From Paludibacteraceae bacterium (lineage in GTDB: Bacteria; Bacteroidota; Bacteroidia; Bacteroidales; Paludibacteraceae): a DNA stretch of 10,923 bases. Made by a program: the position numbers and the translations under genes. This document shows positions 1 through 6,014 of this stretch, in pieces. The notes under the pieces are model-generated. The model made no database searches. It worked only from the letters and a program-made list of their open reading frames with translations, and was not told the origin of the DNA. Location of the stretch: the NCBI GenBank assembly GCA_023227695.1, contig JALNVE010000081.1, forward strand, positions 1 to 10,923. Direction: 5' to 3'. The stretch's first letter is position 1. Every line of letters begins with the position of its first letter.

Positions 1-1066
1 TGTTTTCTCCTATAAGGCTTCCACTTTTATTGAAAGCAGCAATTTTTCCTGCATTATATGAGTTCGTAACTTCTCCTACAATATTATTTGAACCAACTAG
101 GCCACCAGCATAGTTCTCAGAACAAGTAATGTTTCCGATATTGTAAGAGTTGTATATTTTCCCTTCTATGCCATCAAAGCCACCGTTGTATCCTGCTATT
201 CCTCCTACTTCTGTACTGCTGTTTAATTCTCCTCTATTGTATGAATTAAGGATAATGCCGTCGTTTCTTCCTGTTATTCCTCCCGTTTTCCTTGTTCCTG
301 TTACGTAAGCAATATTTTGGCAGTTTTGGATGATGCCCGCTTTGATATTGTAACAGTTGTTTTTAGAGTCAAAGCCTCCATTGTATCCTGCAATGCCTCC
401 AGTTGCTTTGATACCGTAGATATCACCTTGATTTCTGCAAGCTGATGTGTTTCCGTAGTTATAACCAGCAATGCCTCCTGCACATAAATTACTGGAAACA
501 TCTGCTTTGTTTGTGCAATTTCTCACCGTATTGAAGTTTCCTCCTACAATTCCACCACTTAATTGAAAACTTGTTACTTCGCAATTGATATTGTGGCAAT
601 TAGAAATTTCGCCACTGTTGCCGCCCGCAATAGCTCCGCTCCAAAATGAGGAATAGACATAACCGTCTTGTATAGAAAGATTAGAAACTTTTCCGTTTTT
701 TCCTATATATCCAAACAGTCCATTATAGCTTGATGTGATTTTTAAAAATAGATTGTTAATAGTATGGTCATTGCCTAAAAATGTTCCTTCAAAATAATGA
801 TTAATTGATCCAATAGGGGTCCAGCTTTTAGAATCTCTTTGGCAAACGCTGCTCAAGTCAAGATCTGAAACTAGACTGAATATGACATCTTTATAATCGT
901 TACCAGCATTTACACTATCCGCTAACTCTACAAGTTGTTCAACAGAACTTATAAGAAATGGAGATTTTTCGTTTCCATTTCCTTCCCATGAATATGCATA
1001 TGAGTTTTGACATAAAATCAATAAGTATATAAATGTGATATAATATTTTATTTCTTTTGAAGTCAT
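1..1066 (-). CDS. Secreted GLUG-repeat surface protein, C-terminus cut off by window edge
   Basis: The frame is open for 355 codons from an ATG at 1066 to the left edge, with no stop, so the protein continues outside the window. Residues 1-25 form a signal peptide (a short Lys-containing start, then a hydrophobic stretch ending near SYAYS). Residues 27-130 have the usual opening of GLUG proteins: WEGNG, then 'PFLISSVEQLVELADSVN', then WTPIG, a 'FEGTFLGNDHTINNL' segment and YNGLFGYIG. From residue 143 on there are about eight degenerate repeats of the form GG-I-A/V-G-x-N followed by xNCxN or NSYNxG, for example GGIAGYNGGFD twice (223-233 and 288-298). Such repeats are thought to fold as a right-handed beta-helix on the cell surface, and some family members are adhesin- or protease-like. 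No catalytic domain is visible in this part. It starts 22 bases after the phosphodiesterase gene, so the two are probably co-transcribed. The GLUG assignment is firm; the role is unknown. Confidence 0.85.
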   Translation of the reverse strand, partial: MTSKEIKYYITFIYLLILCQNSYAYSWEGNGNEKSPFLISSVEQLVELADSVNAGNDYKDVIFSLVSDLDLSSVCQRDSKSWTPIGSINHYFEGTFLGNDHTINNLFLKITSSYNGLFGYIGKNGKVSNLSIQDGYVYSSFWSGAIAGGNSGEISNCHNINCEVTSFQLSGGIVGGNFNTVRNCTNKADVSSNLCAGGIAGYNYGNTSACRNQGDIYGIKATGGIAGYNGGFDSKNNCYNIKAGIIQNCQNIAYVTGTRKTGGITGRNDGIILNSYNRGELNSSTEVGGIAGYNGGFDGIEGKIYNSYNIGNITCSENYAGGLVGSNNIVGEVTNSYNAGKIAAFNKSGSLIGEN

Positions 1067-1088
1067 GCTTGTCTAGTGAAAAAATGTT

Positions 1089-1850
1089 TTATTTGATGAA
1101 AGAACTATCACTTGGATTATAATAATCTGTATATATCAGGTCAATATCTATGCCTAAGTGTTCGTTTATAAAATCTGCAGAATTGCTGGAGAACATTGCA
1201 ATTTTGAATGGCATAAGACATTTTATGCGATTTATCTCCTGAAAGTCGTCATTTGTAGAGTTTACGATGAAGTCAATACGGGTATTACCATCAACAAGAT
1301 TTTCTATGATTACTGGAAATAGATCAACAATTTGGTTTGAGTACATTGCATGATAACCTGCGTTGCGGAGTTGAGTATAATCTTCGATAGAAAACGATTC
1401 AACATATACTCTGTCTTTAATTTCAGAGAAGTATTTGTCAATAATGGTTATATCAGATATTTTATCAGTGACGATCGCTACATTCGGATACTTCAAAAGA
1501 GTGTCTACAATCTCTTCTATGGTAATAGGAGTATATTTGCCATAGATAACGCTATTTTTAAATTCTTCAAGAGATAACATTGAGTCTTGCAACTCAGCCT
1601 GATTAGCATTGATGTTAAAACTTTCCCAATCATGAGAAGCAACTAAAATACCATCTCTTGTTGTGTCTAAATCGACTTCTATGAATTCGTAACCTCTTTC
1701 TATAGAAGTTAAAAAAGCCTCTTTTGAATTGCTGTATGTATAGTCGGGCTCGACCACACCGCATGCATGTGCGATGTAGTTAGGCATTTCCTGTGCAAAA
1801 ATGCAATTGCAACAAAGGAAAATGAGAAGTGTAAAGAATTTATATTTCAT
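1089..1850 (-). CDS. Secreted glycerophosphodiester phosphodiesterase-like protein
   Basis: This 253-residue protein has a signal peptide at 1-19 (MKYKFF, then a hydrophobic core with three cysteines, then IFAQ) and should act in the periplasm or outside the cell. The mature part is a single GDPD/PI-PLC-like TIM barrel. Visible motifs are IAHACG (25-31, with His28), a TYSNSKEAF segment with Asn41, FIEVDLDTTRDG (56-67, with Glu58 and Asp60 as likely metal ligands) and ASHDW (71-75, with His73). Classical GlpQ/UgpQ enzymes have His-Arg at the first motif and hydrolyse glycerophosphodiesters to glycerol 3-phosphate plus an alcohol; here it is His-Ala, as in a less studied branch of the family. 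The start is the only ATG that gives a signal peptide. It follows the LtaS-like gene by 61 bases that contain a terminator hairpin. Substrate is not known; a phosphoglycerol product of the upstream enzyme is a reasonable guess. Confidence 0.8.
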   Translation of the reverse strand: MKYKFFTLLIFLCCNCIFAQEMPNYIAHACGVVEPDYTYSNSKEAFLTSIERGYEFIEVDLDTTRDGILVASHDWESFNINANQAELQDSMLSLEEFKNSVIYGKYTPITIEEIVDTLLKYPNVAIVTDKISDITIIDKYFSEIKDRVYVESFSIEDYTQLRNAGYHAMYSNQIVDLFPVIIENLVDGNTRIDFIVNSTNDDFQEINRIKCLMPFKIAMFSSNSADFINEHLGIDIDLIYTDYYNPSDSSFIK

Positions 1851-1855
1851 GCTAT

Positions 1856-1890
1856 AAAAAAAGTGACAATAATACTATTGCCACTTTTTT
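1856..1890 (-). terminator. Intrinsic terminator after the LtaS-like gene, right before the GDPD start codon
   Basis: Read on the minus strand, the RNA folds into a 15-bp stem: an A-tract plus GUGGCAAUA pairs with UAUUGUCAC plus a U-tract, around the loop GUAU. One pair is G-U, which on the plus strand becomes an A/C mismatch, so the hairpin is best formed by minus-strand transcripts. Seven U follow or extend the stem. The U-tract ends only five bases before the ATG at 1850, so the hairpin could also affect translation of the downstream gene. Confidence 0.75.
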
Positions 1891-1911
1891 AACGATATGA
1901 TATACTGTTTA

Positions 1912-3678
1912 TTATTTTTTTACTTTACTTTTCTGATCTTCCTCTGCAAAGAAGTTACTCCGGATAATGGTCTCGCAGATACCTGAGATTTCTCTTTCTG
2001 ACATCTTTCTTGGCAAGGAGTCTTGTGTTAAATCACAACCGAAGCCTCTCCATGGATAGTTATTGAGTTTGAATAGACTAAGCAATGTAGGATATATATC
2101 CATATGGTATGTCTCTTCTTTGATCTCTTTTCCTTTTATGTTTTTAGGAGAGTAGATAACAAATGAAACACAGTTGTTGTCAGCCGCTCCTAGCTTTTTA
2201 CCAAGTTCAGACTCTGCAAATTCTTGTCTGTTGCTATTGAAAATGCTATGGTCACCTACGATTACAATGGTCGTGTTTTTCATCTTAGGATTGTCCTTTA
2301 GCTTTTCAAGAAATTCTCCGATACATTTGTCTGTGTAGTTTACACTTTTTATGTAATTGATTTTGCTAGCTGGTAATTCATCAGGAATTTCAAGTGAAGA
2401 GTATTCTGCATATTTCCAGAATGGCGCGTGAGATGCCATAGTGACGGCCTGAATGCAGAAAGGTTCTGGAATGGAGTCAATTATTGTTGCTACATCATAG
2501 AACAAATCTTCGTCAGAACTTTCTTTACTGTAAAGTGTAGGATAACCCCATGGCCCAGATATAGCTGCTTGGTTCCAAGCGGAAGCGTTGGTTGGGATTC
2601 TCATTACATTGTGAGATCCTAGTTGAGCCATGGCATCACCAATAGAATAATACTTGTTGGTTGGATATGCATAACAAACCGTTTCATATACCAAAGAAAG
2701 AAGACCTGTATTGACAGTTAGCTGAGCATCGCTTGATGTTCCTCTTTGAGTTTGAGGCATCATATTACTTCCGTATATGGAATTTTTTCTTGTCAATGCA
2801 TTTATGTTAGGTGTGATTTCTTGACCGTTTATGTCTTTATTCAAAACCCAACCTTCAAGGCTCTCAAACATGATGATAATCAAGTTGTCTTGCAAAGAGT
2901 CTTTGTGTTCTGGTTTTATCATGAATTTCCTGATTTTATCTTTCTGGAATCCCGAAAGAACAGGCTTTTCTGGAATGTCTTCTAGATTTACAAAGAAATC
3001 AAGTTCAGCTATTAGATTCGAAAATACTGTATAATTAGCAGCAAATTCATCTCTACCTTCTCCTGTTACGTTTAATTGATCACAAATGTTCAATTGTAAT
3101 CCCCAAAAATTGTGAAAACGAATTGGTTTGATCATGATGAGAACGATGGAAACGGCAATCATGGCAAGTCCCAATTTTACGTTCATTTTTCCTTTCTTGT
3201 TTACCTTGAAACTGAAGAAAATGAGCACGCCTGTAATGATGAAAAGGAATAAATCCCAAAAATGAATAAAGACAAAGATGCTATCCCAGAAACCGTCCAT
3301 GTTACTTGCAATTCTGAAGTCATAGCCGGTAATCATCATGCCATGGCTACGTAAGCTTATTAGATTTGCAAAAATCCAGATGTCTAATATTAAATTAAGA
3401 GCAAAAGCAGCCCAATAATGTTTGCTACATAAACCTAGTCCTACAAAAAGAAGTGGTATTCCTATGTAAATAGCATAATTTAAAAAGAAATTGGCTGAAT
3501 CAGAATTATAACTGCATGAAAGTTCTACTCCACTTAATGCTGACTTAGTAAATAACAGTAACTTAAGGAATATGCTTAAGAATAAAGCACCGATAAATAA
3601 CCATTTGTTTTTATCCATTCCTTCTATTAAAGAAGCTCCCCATTCTTTGGTTTTGAGCTTTAAATCTTGAAATGTCAT
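1912..3678 (-). CDS. LtaS-type membrane phosphoglycerol/phosphoethanolamine transferase (sulfatase fold)
   Basis: The 588-residue protein has about five N-terminal transmembrane helices (roughly 26-48, 66-84, 88-108, 133-157 and 168-185), then a linker and a large extracytoplasmic sulfatase-fold domain from about 264. The metal and catalytic signature of the alkaline phosphatase/LtaS superfamily is present: FESLEGW with Glu272, QRGTSSDAQ with the likely nucleophile Thr314, ASHAPF with His417, and GDHS with Asp476 and His477. This architecture matches LtaS (glycerol phosphate polymerase), OpgB/MdoB (phosphoglycerol transfer to periplasmic glucan) and related enzymes that take the head group from phospholipid. 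Bacteroidota have no lipoteichoic acid, so the acceptor is more likely a surface or periplasmic glycan or lipid; that is inference. The gene follows the glycosyltransferase by 119 bases and is followed by a terminator. The length is close to that of LtaS. The choice between phosphoglycerol and phosphoethanolamine cannot be made from sequence. Confidence 0.85.
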   Translation of the reverse strand: MTFQDLKLKTKEWGASLIEGMDKNKWLFIGALFLSIFLKLLLFTKSALSGVELSCSYNSDSANFFLNYAIYIGIPLLFVGLGLCSKHYWAAFALNLILDIWIFANLISLRSHGMMITGYDFRIASNMDGFWDSIFVFIHFWDLFLFIITGVLIFFSFKVNKKGKMNVKLGLAMIAVSIVLIMIKPIRFHNFWGLQLNICDQLNVTGEGRDEFAANYTVFSNLIAELDFFVNLEDIPEKPVLSGFQKDKIRKFMIKPEHKDSLQDNLIIIMFESLEGWVLNKDINGQEITPNINALTRKNSIYGSNMMPQTQRGTSSDAQLTVNTGLLSLVYETVCYAYPTNKYYSIGDAMAQLGSHNVMRIPTNASAWNQAAISGPWGYPTLYSKESSDEDLFYDVATIIDSIPEPFCIQAVTMASHAPFWKYAEYSSLEIPDELPASKINYIKSVNYTDKCIGEFLEKLKDNPKMKNTTIVIVGDHSIFNSNRQEFAESELGKKLGAADNNCVSFVIYSPKNIKGKEIKEETYHMDIYPTLLSLFKLNNYPWRGFGCDLTQDSLPRKMSEREISGICETIIRSNFFAEEDQKSKVKK

Positions 3679-3709
3679 TTGATAATATTTTAAAGTAACT
3701 TTTTTTTAG

Positions 3710-3717
3710 CAAAAATA
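3710..3717 (-). promoter_or_regulatory. Candidate -7 element for the LtaS-like gene
   Basis: On the minus strand TATTTTTG is an exact match to the Bacteroides -7 consensus TAnnTTTG, 32 bases before the ATG at 3678. No TTTG is found at the expected -33 distance, and chance matches are likely in such AT-rich DNA, so this is only a candidate. Confidence 0.35.
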
Positions 3718-3750
3718 GATATATTTTCTATTTGAAAGAAGATATATTTT
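3717..3750. repeat. Two 11-bp direct repeats upstream of the LtaS-like gene
   Basis: AGATATATTTT occurs at 3717-3727 and again at 3740-3750, with start points 23 bases apart, close to two helical turns. The pair covers the region just upstream of the candidate -7 element. It could be a regulator binding site, but low sequence complexity makes chance possible. Confidence 0.4.
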
Positions 3751-3797
3751 AAATATGTAAAAAGATTCATGGGAAATGTATCTTAGTGCAATATGTT

Positions 3798-4886
3798 TCA
3801 TCTATTGTATACATTCATCCATTTGTCTAAGATGGTTTCAATAGAGAAATTGCGTGCTCTAAGTATATTATATTCTTTTATTTTGGAAAGAGAAACTGAA
3901 TCTAATCTACTTATGGAAAGCATTTTATCAGATAAAGTTCTAAAATCTCCGACTTCTATCATGTAGTTATTGTCATTGATGATTTCTGCACATCCGCCTG
4001 CATTTGTGGCAAGAACAGGTAATCCACATGACATTGCTTCTACTAAAACTATCCCAAATCCTTCCCAAGAGGAGGTTAGAACAAAACAGTCTGCTGCGTT
4101 ATAGTAGTTCCATGTATCGTTTTGTTTACCTGCAAAGGTTACTAGATTTTCTATTCCTAATTCTTTAGATTGATTTTCCAAATTTGTTTTTTCTTCTCCT
4201 TCACCAACAATTAGGAGCTTCACATTTTCTTTCTGTGTAGAGACAATTTGGAAGGCATTCAAAAGGGTAGAAACGTCTTTTATTTTCGTAAGGCGTCCTA
4301 CATAAAGGAAAAGGAAATCTTCTGGTTTAATGCTATATTTAGAACGATAAAGATTTCGTGTGTTTTCTTCTGGTTTAAATATATTGACGTTTATGCCATT
4401 GTATACACAGATACTTTTCTTCTTCGAAAACCATTTGTTGTTTACGAAATGTTCAATTGCTTTTTCTGAAACATTGGTATTAATGTCTGAAAGGAAATCA
4501 GTCATCCTATAGGTAAGCATTCTTAAGTTACCGCCTTCATTGTTGCTGTGTGCCGAACAAATCAGTTTTGGAATCGTATGAAAGATACGGCTGATTCTTG
4601 CAATTATATTTGCATGGAACATATTTGCATGTACTATGTCTGGCTTAAACTCTTTTATTATCTTGCCAAATTTGATTGTTGCTTTAAAAAGCGAGAAAAA
4701 TGATTTGACTCCACATAAAGAGATGACCTCAACACTTGAATCAATGCGGTTTTTAAGCTCGTTTTTGTCTAGAATATGAACAAGGCAAACTATATGACCT
4801 TTTTTTGCCATTTCATTTGCTATATCAATTGTTATGATTTCAGCTCCGCCAACTGTCAATCCATTTATCAGATATAATATGCGCAT
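3798..4886 (-). CDS. GT4-family glycosyltransferase
   Basis: This 362-residue protein has the two-domain GT-B layout of family GT4 (Glycos_transf_1). The N-terminal acceptor domain opens with MRILYLINGL-TVGGAE, where the Gly13-Gly14 loop is typical, and carries KPDIVHANMFHAN (81-93). The C-terminal nucleotide-sugar domain begins near FLYVGRLTKIKD (193-204), followed by LLIVGEGEE (224-232) and the EX7E motif in EGFGIVLVEAMSCG (Glu275 and Glu283), which contacts the donor sugar. There is no signal peptide or membrane helix, so it acts in the cytoplasm or at the inner face of the membrane, transferring a sugar from a nucleotide donor, probably with retention of configuration. Position just ahead of the LtaS-like gene on the same strand suggests a role in the same envelope glycan. 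Donor and acceptor cannot be told from sequence. Confidence 0.9.
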   Translation of the reverse strand: MRILYLINGLTVGGAEIITIDIANEMAKKGHIVCLVHILDKNELKNRIDSSVEVISLCGVKSFFSLFKATIKFGKIIKEFKPDIVHANMFHANIIARISRIFHTIPKLICSAHSNNEGGNLRMLTYRMTDFLSDINTNVSEKAIEHFVNNKWFSKKKSICVYNGINVNIFKPEENTRNLYRSKYSIKPEDFLFLYVGRLTKIKDVSTLLNAFQIVSTQKENVKLLIVGEGEEKTNLENQSKELGIENLVTFAGKQNDTWNYYNAADCFVLTSSWEGFGIVLVEAMSCGLPVLATNAGGCAEIINDNNYMIEVGDFRTLSDKMLSISRLDSVSLSKIKEYNILRARNFSIETILDKWMNVYNR

Positions 4887-4909
4887 ACTATAGAATTTAG
4901 AATGAAAGA

Positions 4910-4917
4910 CAAAATTA
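4910..4917 (-). promoter_or_regulatory. Candidate -7 element for the glycosyltransferase gene
   Basis: On the minus strand TAATTTTG matches TAnnTTTG exactly, 24 bases before the ATG at 4886. No clear TTTG lies 19-21 bases further upstream, so the evidence is the -7 element and its position alone. Confidence 0.35.
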
Positions 4918-4949
4918 CTTTTTTTTGTATGATTAAGGAGGTATCGAGA

Positions 4950-5055
4950 CTGTTTTTAACGATTTAATTCATCAGATAGCTTGCTATCTTTTTCACAATG
5001 CTCTAAAAAACTCTCAAAACTCATCTAAAATAATCTGACGATAATTTTGAAACAG
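4950..5055. repeat. Imperfect inverted repeat, possible small mobile-element remnant
   Basis: The stretch between the hydrolase and glycosyltransferase genes opens with CTGTTTTTAACGAT and closes with ATAATTTTGAAACAG, so CTGTTT and AAACAG face each other at the outer ends. A second inner pair, TCAGAT at 4972-4977 and ATCTGA at 5033-5038, lies in the same nested order but with unequal spacing. A compact hairpin, AGATAG-CTTG-CTATCT followed by five T, lies at 4974-4993. No reading frame of note is inside. It could be a MITE-like remnant or old insertion-sequence ends; it could also be ordinary AT-rich spacer. Confidence 0.3.
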
Positions 5056-5094
5056 CTGCTTAGTTTATAATTGTTGCTTGCATTCGAAGCAAGT

Positions 5095-5919
5095 CTATTT
5101 TATTTCGACTTTTTCTTCAATTTCAAAGTCTTCTTTTTTCTTAATTGTTGCACACTCGGTGTAACTATCGTGTTCAAAAATAATAGCTTGATTATGTTTT
5201 GCAGCTTCTTCTAAAATTGCTTTCTTTCCGGTAAGGGCGGCAATTTGGTCGATGTCGTATGCGCTTAGCCAGTAGAGTGGTACGTTGGCTGCGGTAGGAA
5301 TCACATCTCCAACAAAGACGTATGTCCTCTCTTTTGTCTTGATGTAAGGGACGATCTGGTCGATAGAGTGCCCGGAGAAGAGTTTTAATGTCACCCCTTC
5401 GCAGAGTGTGGTCTCCTCTTTTATTGTCTTGAGTTTATTCTGTTTGAAAATTTCCATGACGTCTGCCATGAAAATGGAGTTCTCTTCAGCAAGATTGGGC
5501 TGAAGCATGTTTTTCCATTGCTCGTCGCTTATCCAATGGGTAGCGTTAGGGAAGGTAAGCTGAAGTTGGAAGTTGCTGTCAATCCAAGTGCATCCTCCGC
5601 AATGTTCGAAGTGCAGGTGGGTCAGAACAACATCAGTGATGTCGTTGCAAGAAAAACCCAATTTGTTGAGTTCTTCCTCAAAACGGATAATGCCATAGAA
5701 ACCGTAATCCTCCATCACGTCGAGGTGCTTGATGCCTATGCCCGTGTCTATAAGGATCAGTTTGTCTTCGGTTTTAACTAAAATTGAACACATAGCCATT
5801 TTACAGAGATTGTCTTTATCTGCTGGGTAAGCCTCTTGCCATGCCAATTTAGGAACGCTTCCAAAGTAAGCTCCTCCATCGCTTGAAAAAAAACCGGTTT
5901 CTATCTTAAATAACTTCAT
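5095..5919 (-). CDS. Metallo-beta-lactamase-fold hydrolase with an HxHxEH metal motif
   Basis: I take the ATG at 5919, giving 274 residues that begin MKLFKIETGFF. The 28 extra residues possible from 6003 would run over the promoter region and the mpl start, and lack family character. The fold's landmarks are LILIDTGIG (54-62), THLHFEHCGG (100-109; His101, His103 and His106 as metal ligands), SGHS with His184, FVGDVIP with Asp205, and FEHD with His250. This is the lactonase/glyoxalase II-like branch of soluble cytoplasmic MBL hydrolases. The usual HxHxDH has Glu105 in place of Asp, by a clear GAA codon. It has no signal peptide. The gene is divergent from mpl, 95 bases apart, so the two share a control region. 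The substrate cannot be inferred; lactones or thioesters are typical for the branch. Confidence 0.85.
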   Translation of the reverse strand: MKLFKIETGFFSSDGGAYFGSVPKLAWQEAYPADKDNLCKMAMCSILVKTEDKLILIDTGIGIKHLDVMEDYGFYGIIRFEEELNKLGFSCNDITDVVLTHLHFEHCGGCTWIDSNFQLQLTFPNATHWISDEQWKNMLQPNLAEENSIFMADVMEIFKQNKLKTIKEETTLCEGVTLKLFSGHSIDQIVPYIKTKERTYVFVGDVIPTAANVPLYWLSAYDIDQIAALTGKKAILEEAAKHNQAIIFEHDSYTECATIKKKEDFEIEEKVEIK

Positions 5920-5926
5920 TTTTTTG

Positions 5927-5934
5927 TAATTTTG
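5927..5934 (+). promoter_or_regulatory. Candidate -7 element for mpl
   Basis: TAATTTTG on the plus strand matches TAnnTTTG exactly and lies 80 bases before the mpl ATG. No TTTG at the proper -33 distance is seen. It nearly abuts the opposite-strand candidate at 5937-5944, so polymerase binding at one could exclude the other. Confidence 0.3.
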
Positions 5935-5936
5935 TG

Positions 5937-5967
5937 CGAATTTAGCAAAGAAGCATAAAGACGCAAA
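5937..5967 (-). promoter_or_regulatory. Candidate promoter of the MBL-fold hydrolase gene
   Basis: On the minus strand a TTTG at 5967-5964 is separated by 19 bases from TAAATTCG at 5944-5937, which matches TAnnTTTG at all but one position. A start of transcription near 5930 would leave a leader of about ten bases before the ATG at 5919. Confidence 0.35.
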
Positions 5968-5990
5968 ATCTTTTGTGACGAGATTTGCAT

Positions 5991-6009
5991 CTTTGTTTTG
6001 CAAACAAAG
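5991..6009 (+). promoter_or_regulatory. mpl: Perfect 8-bp hairpin just before the mpl start codon
   Basis: CTTTGTTT and AAACAAAG are exact inverted repeats around TGC, ending six bases before the ATG at 6015. In an mRNA begun at the candidate upstream promoter this hairpin would stand next to the ribosome entry region. It could equally be a regulator operator. No function is known. Confidence 0.35.
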
Positions 6010-6014
6010 TAGAT

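Noticed and set aside
301..501. 66-codon minus-strand frame inside the GLUG gene
   Set aside because: The GLUG protein reads through this stretch in another minus-strand frame with clear repeats, so this is a shadow.
1..1066. CRISPR-like periodicity in the GGA/CCTCC-rich region
   Set aside because: The repetition is protein-level GLUG repeats with variable spacing and sequence, not uniform DNA repeats with spacers.
4974..4993. Plus-strand terminator AGATAG-CTTG-CTATCT with T-tract
   Set aside because: The shape fits, but no plus-strand gene precedes it; I kept it only as part of the inverted-repeat stretch.
5077..5093. Hairpin CTTGC/GCAAG after the MBL gene as its terminator
   Set aside because: On the minus strand only five pairs form and no U-tract follows, so terminator function is not supported.
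5920..6003. Longer N-terminus of the MBL hydrolase from an ATG at 6003
   Set aside because: The added 28 residues lack homology-like features and would overlap the promoter region and the mpl hairpin; MKLFKIETGFF is a normal start for the fold.
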